The position numbers were made by a program, and so were the translations under genes. 6,272 nucleotides of DNA from Bacteroidota bacterium. GTDB taxonomy: Bacteria > Bacteroidota > Bacteroidia > Bacteroidales > Cfx3-03. Position 1 is the first letter of the stretch; every line of letters begins with the position of its first letter. Below, in pieces: positions 1 through 6,039 of this stretch. Under the pieces are notes generated by a model. It saw only the letters and a program-made list of their open reading frames with translations, had not been told where the DNA came from and ran no database searches. The stretch lies in assembly GCA_030706265.1 (NCBI GenBank), contig JAUZOX010000172.1:1-6272 (forward strand), in the 5' to 3' direction.

Positions 1-134
1 AAGATCTCCCCCTTGTAAACATCGAATGAAAGATGGTCATTTGCCACGAAGCGGCCAAAACGTTTGACCAGGTCCCTGACATAGATGATCGTTTCGCGAG
101 GGTCTGTACTATATAAAATCTCAGGCATGGGCAT
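1..134 (-). CDS. ABC transporter ATP-binding protein, N-terminal fragment (runs off left edge)
   Basis: Only the first 44 codons are present. The translation begins MPMPEILYSTD and continues with IIYVRDLVKRFGRF (about residues 17-30) and then LSFDVYKGEIF. This is the usual start of an ABC nucleotide-binding domain (first beta strands and A-loop region), and the window ends just before the expected Walker A. The frame opens after a TGA at 149-147. The first ATG is 134-132 and a second in-frame ATG is at 128-126. I took 134, but 128 is equally possible. Either start lies inside the end of the upstream ATPase gene (stop 123-121), giving an overlap of 14 or 8 bases, which suggests translational coupling and paired use of the two ATPases. 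Two adjacent ATPase genes after a HlyD-type adaptor resemble the YbhF-type arrangement, where the two domains are fused in one protein. The ABC identity is secure; the substrate is unknown. Confidence 0.85.
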   Translation of the reverse strand, partial: MPMPEILYSTDPRETIIYVRDLVKRFGRFVANDHLSFDVYKGEI

Positions 135-1047
135 GATGTTTTTCCATCAGGTACATAAAACAATCTTCTATTCCGGCCTCGATGGGTTTGATATCAAAGC
201 CTTTTTGCCCTTTCGCTTTCAGATAGTCTTCAAGATCCGTGATGTTAAAGGTGGCGTCAGTGACATGGAGATGGATGCTGTCGCCGAAAGGATAGGCTGA
301 CACGGCACGATCATACTGTTGCAGTTCATGCAATATGCTGTACATCTCCCTGGAGGTTACGGCAAACATCCTGCCCGGCTGCTTGTTGGTAATGGCCTGA
401 GGCGTATCGATATCCATCAGCCGGCCCTGCTGGATCAGGGCAACCCGGTCACAGCGCGAGGCCTCATCCATATATGGGGTTGAAACCACGATTGCAATAT
501 CCTGTTGCTGAAGTCGTTTCAGCATTTCCCAAAATTCGGTACGCGAAACAGCATCGACACCCGTGGTCGGCTCGTCGAGAAAAAGGACTTTGGGTTTATG
601 GATGAGTGCACACGAGAGGGCCAGTTTTTGTTTCATCCCGCCGCTCAGTTTTCCGACCAGCCTGTTTTTAAAAGGAGCTATCTGCTTATAGATGTCTTCA
701 ACCAAATAGTAATTTTCTTTCACGGTCGTCTTGAAGATGCCCGCAAAGAAATTCAGGTTTTCTTCTACCGTCAGATCCTGGTAGAGTGAAAAGCGACCAG
801 GCATGTATCCTACTATTTTCCGGATCGCTTTATAGTCTTTCACCACGTCATAACCATTTACCTTGGCGGTTCCGGTATCCGGGATCAGCAGAGTGGTCAG
901 AATCCGGAACAGGGTCGTCTTTCCGGCTCCGTCGGGACCTATAAAGCCAAACAGTTCTCCCGGCCTTACCTCAAAGCTCAACCCCGACAAGGCTTTAACC
1001 TGTCCATATGCTTTGTGAACATCTTTAACTACAACGGGAAGATCCAT
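121..1047 (-). CDS. ABC exporter ATP-binding protein (YbhF/DrrA-like), with atypical Q- and H-loops
   Basis: This 308-residue cytoplasmic ATPase would power an ABC-2 type exporter. Visible motifs in order: Walker A GPDGAGKT at 37-44, signature LSGGMKQK at 134-141, Walker B KVLFLDEP at 153-160 with the catalytic Glu at 159, and D-loop GVDAVSR at about 163-169. Two motif positions are unusual. The Q-loop region reads GYMPGRFSLY, with Gly84 where glutamine is usual. The H-loop reads VSTPYMDEA, with Pro191 where the switch histidine is usual. About 80 residues follow the core, as in the DrrA/YbhF families. The gene is fourth in a minus-strand operon, 52 bp after the DUF2147 gene, and overlaps the start of a second ATPase gene. 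The context points to a TolC-HlyD-ABC exporter. Whether this subunit hydrolyses ATP efficiently on its own is doubtful; pairing with the next ATPase is inferred. Drug, lipid or peptide cargo cannot be told from the sequence. Confidence 0.93.
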   Translation of the reverse strand: MDLPVVVKDVHKAYGQVKALSGLSFEVRPGELFGFIGPDGAGKTTLFRILTTLLIPDTGTAKVNGYDVVKDYKAIRKIVGYMPGRFSLYQDLTVEENLNFFAGIFKTTVKENYYLVEDIYKQIAPFKNRLVGKLSGGMKQKLALSCALIHKPKVLFLDEPTTGVDAVSRTEFWEMLKRLQQQDIAIVVSTPYMDEASRCDRVALIQQGRLMDIDTPQAITNKQPGRMFAVTSREMYSILHELQQYDRAVSAYPFGDSIHLHVTDATFNITDLEDYLKAKGQKGFDIKPIEAGIEDCFMYLMEKHHAHA

Positions 1048-1099
1048 CTGAACGTTTTAATGAATGATTTAATCAAGATACAATGATGCCACGAAATAA

Positions 1100-1585
1100 T
1101 TATTGTTTTCGGAGTTGTACTTCTTTGGTCCAGACAACGGTTCTGTTTAATCCCATCCATTGTTTTCCGATGTATCCGCTTACTTTGAGCGTCCTGGCAT
1201 CAGAAAAACGTATGAAGCATTTATAGGTTTTCCCACTGAGCGGATCATAGATCGTGCCGTCGCTCCATTCATCTTTATCGGCATCATAGGAGAAATTATT
1301 TAATAAACCCATTCCCAATACGGGACGGGTCCTTAGATTTGCCGAAGGATTATTTTTATCGACTTTGGGCTTTCCGTTTTCCAGCATCTCTGCCAGCCAT
1401 GCAATTTTACCATGGTATTTTCCGTCGGTGCCCTTAAAGACATGTACCTGTGATTTCTCTTTGTTGGTCTTATCATCACGGGTAAGATAAAAACCCTCGA
1501 TGCGATCAGCCTTATTTTGTGCAAATACCGGAGTCGTAATGGTCAGTATTAAAACCAGCAACAAATGATTTTTAATTTTATTCAT
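1100..1585 (-). CDS. Secreted DUF2147 family protein
   Basis: This 161-residue protein has an N-terminal signal peptide: basic MNKIKNH, a hydrophobic stretch LLLVLILTI, and probable cleavage after VFA at about residue 22. The mature part carries DUF2147 hallmarks: IEGFYLTRDD (in place of the usual G-x-W start), KSQVHVFKGTDGKYHGKI, a D-x-x-N-P-x-x-x-L-R-x-R-P stretch, the G-x-IYDPLSGKTYKC core, and LKVSGYIGKQWMGLNRTVVW near the C-terminus. The length suits the family. DUF2147 has no established enzymatic role; it is a small beta-rich periplasmic or secreted domain. The gene sits between the adaptor and ATPase genes of an efflux operon (81 bp after the adaptor, 52 bp before the ATPase), so it is probably co-expressed and could be an accessory envelope protein. 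The ATG (1585-1583) is the last three bases of the inverted-repeat element at 1583-1626. No Shine-Dalgarno sequence is visible. Confidence 0.88.
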   Translation of the reverse strand: MNKIKNHLLLVLILTITTPVFAQNKADRIEGFYLTRDDKTNKEKSQVHVFKGTDGKYHGKIAWLAEMLENGKPKVDKNNPSANLRTRPVLGMGLLNNFSYDADKDEWSDGTIYDPLSGKTYKCFIRFSDARTLKVSGYIGKQWMGLNRTVVWTKEVQLRKQ

Positions 1586-1626
1586 CCGTAAATAATTTGA
1601 TTAAATTGGGTCGTATGGAACTCGCA
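1583..1626 (-). repeat. Dispersed inverted-repeat element, copy A (ends in the DUF2147 start codon)
   Basis: On the minus strand this reads TGCGAGTTCC, then arm CATACGA, an AT-rich centre containing TAATCAAATTA, then arm ACGGATG. The last ATG is the start codon of the DUF2147 gene. The outer arms pair imperfectly: 1583-1588 CATCCG against 1612-1617 CGTATG, five of six pairs. Compared with copy D it differs at only about three positions plus one inserted base. It occupies half of the 81-bp gap between the adaptor and DUF2147 genes. Just beyond it, the octamer TTATCCTT occurs twice on the plus strand (1639-1646 and 1660-1667). Confidence 0.75.
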
Positions 1627-1666
1627 AGTATGCTCGTCTTATCCTTAATTTTTTTGAGATTATCCT

Positions 1667-2542
1667 TTAAAAATTCACTTCAGCCGGCATCCCGATCTTG
1701 AGGCTGCCATCATTTTTTACCTTTATCTTAACGGCATACACCAGGTTAACACGTTCATCCCGGGTTTGAATGATCTTGGGAGTAAACTCCGACTGATCCG
1801 AAACCCAGGAGACCTTCCCGATGGTCTTTTTGATTGTTCCATTCGGCCGGTCGACAAGCACCTTCACCTCTTTTCCAATCTTAACATCCGATAACTGGCT
1901 TCCGCTTACATAGACTTTCAAATCCAGCGTGGAGATATCGGCGATTTTATACATGGCTTTGCCTGTTGTCATCATTTCATTGGCCTGGACATATTTGGCC
2001 AATACGGTTCCCTTGACCGGATTCATAATATGGCACTTCCTGATTTGTTCTTTCAGCTCATCTATCTGGCGACGGACGACAGCGGCATCATCTTTTACAC
2101 CTTTGAACTGGACGGTGATTGCATCTTTCTGTTTCCCGTTGACGTCAATGGCGCCGTTGATGTCATCCATCTGTTTTTGCGTAGCGGCCTTATCTTTAAA
2201 CATGCCTTCGATCCTGTTTTTGTCTGTTTGCAGGTTCTCGGTTTGTTTATCCAGAACGGCTATCTGGGCATTCAGGTTGTCGGTTCTTGAACCCACCGCT
2301 GCCAGCTGCGCCTTTAACTGCAATAACCGCAATTGGGTATCAACGGTATCGATGAGACCTACCGGAACACCTGAATTTAGTGTTTGGCCCTCTTCCAGGT
2401 TGAATGACAACAGTTTGCCATTTGCTTCTGCCGAAATAGTCGTTTCGATTGCTTCAAAGTTGCCGTAAGCGTCCGATCGTTCCTTGTTCGGATTACAGGC
2501 AGCCAGCAAAAGTAATGTTGCAAATAGATATGATGCTTTCAT
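1667..2542 (-). CDS. HlyD/YbhG-type periplasmic adaptor lipoprotein of an ABC efflux system
   Basis: This 291-residue membrane fusion protein would bridge the inner-membrane ABC transporter to the TolC channel. The N-terminus is a lipoprotein signal with lipobox LAAC and acylated Cys16, followed by Asn17. The first half of the lipoyl/barrel-sandwich domain is around residues 28-65 (SAEANGKLLSFNLEEGQTL). A long alpha-helical hairpin covers roughly 70-165, rich in Q, K, D and heptad leucines. The second lipoyl half is MNPVKGTVLAKYVQANEMM, followed by a beta-barrel domain with ADISTLDLKVYVSG and KIGKEVKVLVD. The C-terminal IGMPAEVNF matches the usual G-M-x-A-x-V ending of adaptors. The length is slightly short for the family but all parts are present. 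The gene lies 137 bp downstream of the TolC gene and upstream of the DUF2147 and ATPase genes, in one orientation. Lipid anchoring rather than an N-terminal transmembrane helix is inferred from the lipobox. Confidence 0.93.
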   Translation of the reverse strand: MKASYLFATLLLLAACNPNKERSDAYGNFEAIETTISAEANGKLLSFNLEEGQTLNSGVPVGLIDTVDTQLRLLQLKAQLAAVGSRTDNLNAQIAVLDKQTENLQTDKNRIEGMFKDKAATQKQMDDINGAIDVNGKQKDAITVQFKGVKDDAAVVRRQIDELKEQIRKCHIMNPVKGTVLAKYVQANEMMTTGKAMYKIADISTLDLKVYVSGSQLSDVKIGKEVKVLVDRPNGTIKKTIGKVSWVSDQSEFTPKIIQTRDERVNLVYAVKIKVKNDGSLKIGMPAEVNF

Positions 2543-2679
2543 TAGTGAATGGTTTTATATTAAGGTCTTTTTTGAAACCATAAGCAGTTATTTATTGAGG
2601 GTGTTTTCAAATATGCCCGGTTTCATTGGACCTGTTTTATTAGTTTCGTTTATGGGCTAATAGAATGATTTATGATCTG
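2543..2679. other. Intergenic gap between TolC and adaptor genes, no feature recognised
   Basis: This is 137 bp of AT-rich sequence inside the presumed operon. I see no copy of the dispersed repeat, no hairpin followed by a T-run on the minus strand, and no TAnnTTTG box on the minus strand. A 6-bp inverted pair (GAAACC near 2574 and GGTTTC near 2619) is too short and distant to interpret. Read-through from the TolC gene is the simplest reading, but an internal promoter that I cannot recognise is not excluded. Confidence 0.4.
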
Positions 2680-3948
2680 TTATTTTTGTCCCATTGTGAT
2701 CAGGTAATCAATCTTGGCCTGCACAAGCTTAACGAGATGGGTCTTCATATCGAGCCTGGCCTGGAGTTCTGCATTGACCTCGGTCAGGTAATCGGATGAA
2801 GTGATCACCCCGTTGTCCAGTTGGGATGCAGCAGATAACTTAATCTCAGTCCTCAGTTGAATGATCCTGTTATCCGTTTCAATCAAAGACTGATATTTGT
2901 TGATCTCTGAACGGTTGTTTTGTATGGCGATCCGCAGGTTCTGATTAAACGAATCCTTTTGGGTTTCAATAATGCTTTTCTGTACCCCCAATGACTGACG
3001 CTCATTGTTTTTCTGATTCCAGTCCCAGACATTCCAGCTCAGCTTTGCCCCCACCGTGGCAAAGGTTTTGAATTCGTTTGAAAGCATGTTGAAACCGGGC
3101 CGGCCATAGCCCACTGATCCAAAACCTGAAAGTCTCGGCTTATTTTTGGTATCGGTCAGTTTGTCCATACCGGTCAATTTGTCTTTCTGGAGTTCAAACA
3201 GTTTTAGTTCGGGTCGCTTGATGTCTGTTAGTCCCGGATTGATATCCGGTTCGGGAAGTTGCAGGACTGACGAGCTGGTCATGCTGATTCCGGTTAACTC
3301 AACCAGCGATTCAATCAAGGCTTCCTGATTGTAATGCAGTTCCGCGATAGCCTGATCTATTTTGAGCACCTCTACCTGCAATACTTGCAGATTGGATGCA
3401 AGCATCACTCCATGACTGACAGAAGATTCGATCTTTTTCTCCCGTGTTTCGATATCCTGACGGGTTACTTTCAACAATTCTTCATTTTCTTTCAACAGCA
3501 ATATGCCGAAGTAAATCTGGCTGACGCGGTCACGTAACTTATAAAGCTCAACGTCAACTCCCTGCCTGTTTAGTTCCAGGTTGATCTTCTCCAGTTCGGC
3601 CTGTCTTTTAGTAGCGCCGGCATCGAATATCAACTGATTGACATCGAGGGTCAGCTTGTACATGTCCTTATAGGGAGTGGGAATAGTGAGGTTGGGTATC
3701 TTAATCGGTACCTGCGTTACATCGCTCTGCCACGTTGCCTGCCCGTTTAAATTGGATTGTGGAAGAAAATTGGTCCTGATATTTGTCTGGTTGTAATCGT
3801 TTATTTTTCCAAAAAGGTCTTTCTGTTTCAACAGCGGGAATTGCAACTCAGCTTGTTGCAGACATCGGTCCAATGTGATGGGCTGTTCCTGTGAAAAGGC
3901 CGGAGTATAGATTACCAGTGTTATCAGGAATAAAAAGAAGATCTTCAT
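2680..3948 (-). CDS. TolC family outer-membrane efflux channel
   Basis: This 422-residue outer-membrane factor forms the exit duct of a tripartite exporter. A signal peptide covers about residues 1-19 (MKIFFLFLITLVIY, cleavage near AFS-Q). Two OEP repeats follow: the first from LDRCLQQAELQFPLLKQ to around residue 225, with FDAGATKRQAELEKINLEL, long coiled helices, and the LLKENEEL and SVSHGVMLASNLQVLQVEV segments. The second has a beta portion SGFGSVGYGRPGF and LSWNVWDWNQKNNERQ, then helices ending ASQLDNGVITSSDYLTEVNAE and LDMKTHLVKLVQAKIDYLITMG, the typical TolC C-terminal helix. The length is normal for the family. It is the first gene of the visible minus-strand operon. Its ATG (3948-3946) is the last three bases of inverted-repeat element copy B, and the next base on the coding strand continues MKIFF. 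No Shine-Dalgarno sequence is visible. Its match to this adaptor is inferred from adjacency. Confidence 0.95.
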   Translation of the reverse strand: MKIFFLFLITLVIYTPAFSQEQPITLDRCLQQAELQFPLLKQKDLFGKINDYNQTNIRTNFLPQSNLNGQATWQSDVTQVPIKIPNLTIPTPYKDMYKLTLDVNQLIFDAGATKRQAELEKINLELNRQGVDVELYKLRDRVSQIYFGILLLKENEELLKVTRQDIETREKKIESSVSHGVMLASNLQVLQVEVLKIDQAIAELHYNQEALIESLVELTGISMTSSSVLQLPEPDINPGLTDIKRPELKLFELQKDKLTGMDKLTDTKNKPRLSGFGSVGYGRPGFNMLSNEFKTFATVGAKLSWNVWDWNQKNNERQSLGVQKSIIETQKDSFNQNLRIAIQNNRSEINKYQSLIETDNRIIQLRTEIKLSAASQLDNGVITSSDYLTEVNAELQARLDMKTHLVKLVQAKIDYLITMGQK

Positions 3949-3991
3949 CTGTAATTAACTTGTTTTAAATTGGTCAGATGGAACTCGCATG
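3946..3991 (-). repeat. Dispersed inverted-repeat element, copy B (ends in the TolC start codon)
   Basis: On the minus strand it reads CATGCGAGTTCC, arm CATCTG, an AT-rich centre, then arm CAGATG, whose last three bases are the TolC start codon. Arms at 3946-3951 and 3975-3980 pair perfectly over six bases with 23 bases between them. This copy is the most diverged in the centre, yet both changed arm positions relative to copies C and D are matched by changes in the opposite arm (CATCTG/CAGATG versus CATACG/CGTATG). It lies directly downstream of copy C in the same orientation, with a 55-bp step between equivalent positions. Confidence 0.75.
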
Positions 3992-4000
3992 CAAAATTTT

Positions 4001-4045
4001 CATACGAAAATAATTTTATTAAATAGGTCGTATGGGGCTCGCATG
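4001..4045 (-). repeat. Dispersed inverted-repeat element, copy C (tandem with copy B)
   Basis: On the minus strand it reads CATGCGAGCCCC with arms CATACGA (4034-4028 read on the minus strand) and TCGTATG (4007-4001), a perfect seven-base inverted repeat with 20 bases between. The centre contains TAATAAAATTA. Its terminal ATG opens a frame of only nine codons (MKILHASSI), which stops inside copy B, so here the ATG does not start a recognisable gene. Including the flanking TTTT at 3997-4000, 46 of 49 positions match copy D in inverted orientation. Confidence 0.78.
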
Positions 4046-4064
4046 CATGCGCGGTTCATATGAA
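4041..4064. repeat. Two adjacent perfect palindromes next to repeat copy C
   Basis: GCATGCATGC at 4041-4050 and TTCATATGAA at 4055-4064 are each perfect 10-bp palindromes, only four bases apart. The first overlaps the GCGAG-side end of copy C. They lie about 100 bp upstream of the TolC start and could be a protein-binding site, or leftovers of repeat insertion. No function can be assigned. Confidence 0.35.
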
Positions 4065-4423
4065 TTTTTGTTGTTTTATATTTTGCTGCATAGCTATCCA
4101 TCTCCTGCTACGCATAGGATCATGCTTCCTTTTCAACATCGTTGAATTGAAAATAAAGGTCGGAATTTTTTTTTCATCTGCTGTTAAAAAAAAGAGAGAA
4201 ACCGCCATTTATTTATTGTTTCAGTGAAAAAAAATGTGAATTGCTCCTTTCATATAAAAAACGTTAACGGATTTCATGACATAACCCGCAATAAACTAAT
4301 TTTGTACAACTATTTGGCATGCATATTGAGTGTACCTTTTTATTCGATAAAAACATAAAATATCCTTGTATGTTTTAACCTATCGGTATTTTAAACTTTA
4401 AATCATTGAATTCGATAAAACAA
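4046..4423. other. Divergent intergenic region between the efflux operon and the DUF3108 gene
   Basis: Beyond the repeat copies B and C this stretch is AT-rich and non-coding as far as I can see. It contains TTCATATGAA (4055-4064), a run of nine T at 4166-4174 and eight A at 4186-4193 that could form a weak hairpin, the 8-bp palindrome CGTTAACG at 4262-4269, and a -7-type box at 4297-4304. Promoters for both directions should be here. I found no minus-strand TAnnTTTG match for the efflux operon, so its promoter remains unassigned. Confidence 0.5.
4272..4304 (+). promoter_or_regulatory. Candidate Bacteroidetes-type promoter for the DUF3108 gene
   Basis: TAATTTTG at 4297-4304 fits the Bacteroidetes -7 consensus TAnnTTTG exactly. 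A TTTC at 4272-4275, 21 bases upstream, is one mismatch from the -33 element TTTG. The predicted transcript would have a leader of about 110 bases before the ATG at 4424. The palindrome CGTTAACG ends three bases before the -33 match and could be an operator; that is inference only. Confidence 0.4.
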
Positions 4424-5272
4424 ATGAAGCAATTATTTCTGACTTTATTACTTGGTTTACTGGTTATTACTCAACTCCCGGCGCAACAGTTGCGGAGCGT
4501 CAAAAACGCGTCTTTTGCCAGGGGTGAAAAGCTTGATTTTAAAGTGTACTATCATTCCGCCATTACCGGAAATGTAACAGCCGGATATGGAGATATTTAC
4601 GTGACCGAAGATAACAGAAAATTCAATAACCGGGATACTTATCATATCATCGCAACCGGACGGTCAAGTGGATTTTTCAATATGTTTTTTAAGGTCGACG
4701 ACCGGTTTGAGAGCTATGTCGATGAAGAGGGGATCTTCCCCTGGCTTTTTACAAGGCGGACCCGTGAAGGAGGATACAAAAAAGACGATGAAGTAAACTT
4801 TTACCATTTCAGTGGGTCTGCGGTTAGCCGTAAAGCCATTACCCACATCCCCGTCAACGTTCAGGATATCATTTCCGCATTTTATTTTGCCCGTACTTTT
4901 AATGCCAATTCAATTAAGCCGGGCGACATCATCAATCTGCCCTTCTTCCTCGACGATTCTGTTTATTACACCAAGGTGAAATTCTTCGGACGTGAAACGA
5001 TCACGACCTCCTTGGGCCGCATCAAATGTCTTAAGCTGAAGCCAATGATGGCAAAAGGAAAGGTGTTTAAAGAAGATTATCCCATGACACTCTGGGTTTC
5101 GGATGATAACAACAAAATACCAATATTGGCAGAATCTGCAGTGATAGTTGGCTCTGTAAAAATGGAGCTGATAAAGTTTTCCGGTTTGCTCAATCCCTTT
5201 TCATCGAGGGAAGGATATTCAACTGTAAAGGAGTATTCAACCAGAGGCGATTCCACCGGTAAAGTTAGATAG
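4424..5272 (+). CDS. Secreted DUF3108 domain protein
   Basis: This 282-residue protein has a signal peptide MKQLFLTLLLGLLVITQLPA, with cleavage near A20-Q21. The mature part matches the DUF3108 pattern: FARGEKLDFKVYYHSAITG near the N-terminus, a central VQDIISAFYFART, and a C-terminal LWVSDDNNKIPILAES followed by VGSVKMELIKFSG. DUF3108 proteins are predicted periplasmic or envelope beta-rich proteins with no firmly established biochemical role. The start at 4424 was chosen because the signal peptide begins there. An in-frame TTG at 4406 would only add six polar residues in front of it. The gene is first in a plus-strand pair with ispD (71 bp gap) and diverges from the efflux operon. Family identity is good from the motifs; any functional link to either neighbour is unproven. 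Confidence 0.88.
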   Translation: MKQLFLTLLLGLLVITQLPAQQLRSVKNASFARGEKLDFKVYYHSAITGNVTAGYGDIYVTEDNRKFNNRDTYHIIATGRSSGFFNMFFKVDDRFESYVDEEGIFPWLFTRRTREGGYKKDDEVNFYHFSGSAVSRKAITHIPVNVQDIISAFYFARTFNANSIKPGDIINLPFFLDDSVYYTKVKFFGRETITTSLGRIKCLKLKPMMAKGKVFKEDYPMTLWVSDDNNKIPILAESAVIVGSVKMELIKFSGLLNPFSSREGYSTVKEYSTRGDSTGKVR

Positions 5273-5343
5273 CATTTTTTAGCGGTAAATTGTTACCTTT
5301 GGTTTATCAAGCCTGCCCCATTAAGGCAGAACCGAAATTTTTT
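5273..5343 (+). promoter_or_regulatory. ispD leader: candidate -7 box and two small hairpins
   Basis: The 71-bp gap contains TACCTTTG at 5294-5301, an exact TAnnTTTG match lying about 43 bases before the ispD ATG, but no clear -33 TTTG partner. It overlaps a small perfect inverted repeat, GGTAA (5284-5288) and TTACC (5293-5297), with a 4-base loop. A second one, CTGCC (5313-5317) and GGCAG (5325-5329), is followed by six T at 5338-5343 and could act as a weak terminator or leader hairpin. ispD may thus have its own promoter as well as read-through from the DUF3108 gene. All of these calls are weak. Confidence 0.3.
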
Positions 5344-6018
5344 ATGAATCAGAACTATGTGATCATTGTGGCCGGCGGATCGGGCAAGAGAATGGATGCC
5401 GGCATTCCTAAACAGTTTTTGCTGTTAAACGGCAGGCCGATCCTGATGCATACCTGTGAAACATTTTACAGATTCAGTAAATCGTTAATTCAAATTCTGG
5501 TACTTCCCGTGGAGTATATCTCAACATGGGAGGAACTGTGTAAGACCTATTCTTTCGCCATCCCTCACCGGGTCGTGGAAGGCGGACCGGAACGATTCTT
5601 TTCCGTTCAGAATGCACTCCGGTCAATTGCTATCGGGGAAGGGTTGGTTGCAATTCACGATGGGGTTAGACCCCTTGTCAGCCATAAAACCATACAGGCC
5701 GCATTTGATGCCGCACAACAATTTGGCAACGCCATCCCTGTTATTCCTGTAATCGAATCGGTACGGGAGCAGACTGCAACCGGCAATCGGATCATCGACC
5801 GCAACAAGCTTCATTTGATCCAAACTCCGCAGGTCTTTCAGTGCAAATTGATTTGCAAGGCTTATGAGCAGGAGTTTTCAACATCCTTTACCGATGATGC
5901 GTCTGTCCTTGAAAAAATGGGCGGGAAGATCGTACTGACCGAGGGAAACCCCGAAAACATCAAGATCACCCGTCCGATGGACCTTGTTATTGCCGAAGCA
6001 CTGATGAAACGGGCATGA
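5344..6018 (+). CDS. ispD: 2-C-methyl-D-erythritol 4-phosphate cytidylyltransferase
   Basis: This 224-residue cytosolic enzyme joins MEP and CTP to give CDP-methylerythritol and pyrophosphate, the third step of the MEP isoprenoid pathway. Motifs seen: the nucleotide-binding loop VAGGSGKRM at 9-17 and PKQF at 22-25, which supply Arg16 and Lys23 for CTP; GGPERFFSVQNAL at 80-92; AIHDGVRPL at 103-111 with Asp106 and Arg109, which match E. coli numbering; DRNKLHLIQTPQVF at 152-165 with the conserved Arg153; FTDDASVLE at 182-190; and GNPENIKITRPMDL at 201-214 with the conserved Lys207. All key residues are present and the length is normal. The ATG at 5344 was chosen because it starts six residues before the first strand. 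An in-frame TTG at 5290 would add an unrelated 18-residue extension. The gene follows the DUF3108 gene by 71 bp. Repeat copy D begins 22 bp after its stop. Confidence 0.97.
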   Translation: MNQNYVIIVAGGSGKRMDAGIPKQFLLLNGRPILMHTCETFYRFSKSLIQILVLPVEYISTWEELCKTYSFAIPHRVVEGGPERFFSVQNALRSIAIGEGLVAIHDGVRPLVSHKTIQAAFDAAQQFGNAIPVIPVIESVREQTATGNRIIDRNKLHLIQTPQVFQCKLICKAYEQEFSTSFTDDASVLEKMGGKIVLTEGNPENIKITRPMDLVIAEALMKRA

Positions 6019-6039
6019 TCGAAGGCCACAAAAGGCCTA

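Noticed and set aside
505..789. Plus-strand frame opposite the ABC ATPase gene
   Set aside because: It is antisense to conserved ATPase motifs and has no independent coding evidence.
1929..2468. Long open frame on the plus strand opposite the adaptor gene (179 codons)
   Set aside because: It is antisense to a clear HlyD-type gene, has no recognisable domain and reads as low-quality Ser/Cys/Leu-rich sequence typical of a shadow frame.
3334..3537. Plus-strand frame opposite the TolC gene
   Set aside because: It is antisense to a conserved coiled-coil region with no family match, consistent with a shadow.
4001..4012. TATTTTCG on the minus strand inside repeat copy C as a Bacteroidetes -7 box
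   Set aside because: It is one mismatch from TAnnTTTG, but the match is lost in copies A and B, which precede real genes, and it lies too close to the ATG for a normal leader.
3946..4045. Tandem copies B and C as a CRISPR array
   Set aside because: Only two diverged units occur in tandem, the intervening sequence is about 9 bp, other copies are dispersed at gene starts, and no cas genes are present.
4406..4423. Upstream TTG start for the DUF3108 protein
   Set aside because: It would place polar residues before a well-formed signal peptide that begins at the ATG at 4424.
5290..5343. Upstream TTG start for IspD
   Set aside because: The extra 18 residues do not resemble IspD, and the segment overlaps a candidate -7 box and small hairpins.
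6023..6038. AGGCC/GGCCT hairpin after ispD as an intrinsic terminator
   Set aside because: The stem is only five base pairs and no T-run follows directly; the next T-run is more than 50 bases away.
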